Below, one piece after another: positions 5,996 to 6,538 of a stretch of DNA of 6,538 bases. A program made the translations under genes and the position numbers. Position 1 is the stretch's first letter, and each line of letters starts with the position of its first letter. The stretch comes from Prevotellaceae bacterium (GTDB taxonomy: Bacteria > Bacteroidota > Bacteroidia > Bacteroidales > Paludibacteraceae): the NCBI GenBank assembly GCA_020636695.1, contig JACJXJ010000032.1, forward strand, positions 1 to 6,538. The letters are read 5' to 3'. The notes beneath the pieces are model-generated. The model was not told the DNA's origin, did no database searches, and was given only the letters and a program-made list of their open reading frames with translations.

Positions 5996-6538
5996 ATGGA
6001 TATTTTTATTTCATTAATCGCCAAACAACTCCAAATTTCTGAACGTCAGGTTCAAAATACGGTCAAACTTTTGAGTGAGGGGTCGACCATTCCTTTTATT
6101 AGTCGTTATCGTAAAGAGCTAACCAGTGGTTTAGATGAAGTTCAGATTGGAGCAATAGCGGATTTGCACGCAAAATTAACGGAGTTAGCTAAACGTAAAG
6201 AGACTATTTTAAATACCATTGAAGAACAAGGAAAGTTAACGCCCGAACTGAAACAACAGATAGAGCAAACTTGGGAATCAACCGTTTTGGAGGATTTGTA
6301 TTTACCGTACAAACCGAAACGGCGTACGCGAGGACAAATGGCCTGCGAAAAAGGCTTGGAGCCGCTAGCCAAACTTTTGATGACTCAACGACATGGTGAT
6401 GTTGACTTACAAGCGGAGCGGTTTTTGAGTGATGCTGTTGCTTCCGTTAAAGATGCTTTGGCTGGTGCACGCGATATTATGGCTGAATGGATCAACGAAA
6501 ATGGCTATGCCCGTAATACCATTCGAGCTATTTTTTCG
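5996..6538 (+). CDS. tex: Tex family nucleic-acid-binding transcription accessory protein, N-terminal 181 residues (cut by window edge)
   Basis: This is the start of a Tex (YhgF-type) protein, a cytosolic nucleic-acid-binding factor linked to transcription. Full-length proteins carry an N-terminal helical region, a YqgF-like fold, helix-hairpin-helix motifs and a C-terminal S1 domain, and are usually 700-800 residues. My translation from the ATG at 5996-5998 stays open for exactly 181 codons to the right edge, so only the Tex N-terminal domain is seen. Recognisable family blocks are STIPFISRYRKELTSGLDEVQ-like sequence at about 30-50 (key residues IPFISRYRKE), LEDLYLPYKPKRRTR at about 97-111 and EKGLEPLAKLL at about 118-128. 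The start is supported by the family-typical opening (MDIFISLIAKQLQIS) and the close upstream promoter element. It is divergent from glnN. The later domains lie outside the window. The family call is firm; the biological role of Tex in this phylum is poorly known. Confidence 0.94.
   Translation, partial: MDIFISLIAKQLQISERQVQNTVKLLSEGSTIPFISRYRKELTSGLDEVQIGAIADLHAKLTELAKRKETILNTIEEQGKLTPELKQQIEQTWESTVLEDLYLPYKPKRRTRGQMACEKGLEPLAKLLMTQRHGDVDLQAERFLSDAVASVKDALAGARDIMAEWINENGYARNTIRAIFS

Noticed and set aside
6142..6372. 76-codon minus-strand frame antisense to tex
   Set aside because: It lies opposite conserved Tex N-terminal blocks and has no promoter or recognisable product.
1..6538. Mobile element, CRISPR array, tRNA/rRNA or novel multi-gene system
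   Set aside because: I found no transposase, integrase, terminal repeats, spaced repeat array, structural RNA or unknown gene cluster; all coding space is taken by recognised families.

Overview
The window looks like ordinary chromosomal DNA from a member of the Bacteroidota, most likely Bacteroidales or a close relative. Three things support this. One gene encodes a 729-residue type III glutamine synthetase of the Bacteroides GlnN kind. TAtcTTTG/TActTTTG-type -7 promoter elements lie just upstream of four of the five genes. None of the starts has a clear Shine-Dalgarno sequence. The DNA is AT-rich with housekeeping content. I cannot name the genus or species from the sequence alone.

Layout, left to right. 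1-900 (minus): the first 300 codons of an OPT-family oligopeptide transporter that runs off the left edge. 926-2434 (minus): complete replicative helicase dnaB, 25 bp upstream of the transporter start and probably sharing a transcript with it. 2435-2586: a 152-bp divergent promoter region between dnaB and ispE, with a 10-bp palindrome and a 9-bp direct repeat spaced 11 bp. 2587-3387 (plus): complete ispE. 3388-3486: convergent gap with a strong bidirectional hairpin terminator. 3487-5676 (minus): complete glnN. 5677-5995: a 319-bp divergent intergenic region holding the glnN promoter, a leader hairpin and the tex promoter. 5996-6538 (plus): the first 181 codons of tex, cut by the right edge.

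The genes cover separate core functions: peptide or metal-chelate uptake, chromosome replication, isoprenoid precursor synthesis by the MEP pathway, ammonia assimilation, and a nucleic-acid-binding transcription accessory factor. They do not form one pathway. I saw no mobile element, CRISPR array, tRNA, rRNA or defence cassette, and no convincing undescribed multi-gene system. The most worthwhile leads are regulatory: the hairpin in the glnN leader, the repeat and palindrome cluster between dnaB and ispE, and a small inverted repeat over the glnN stop codon.
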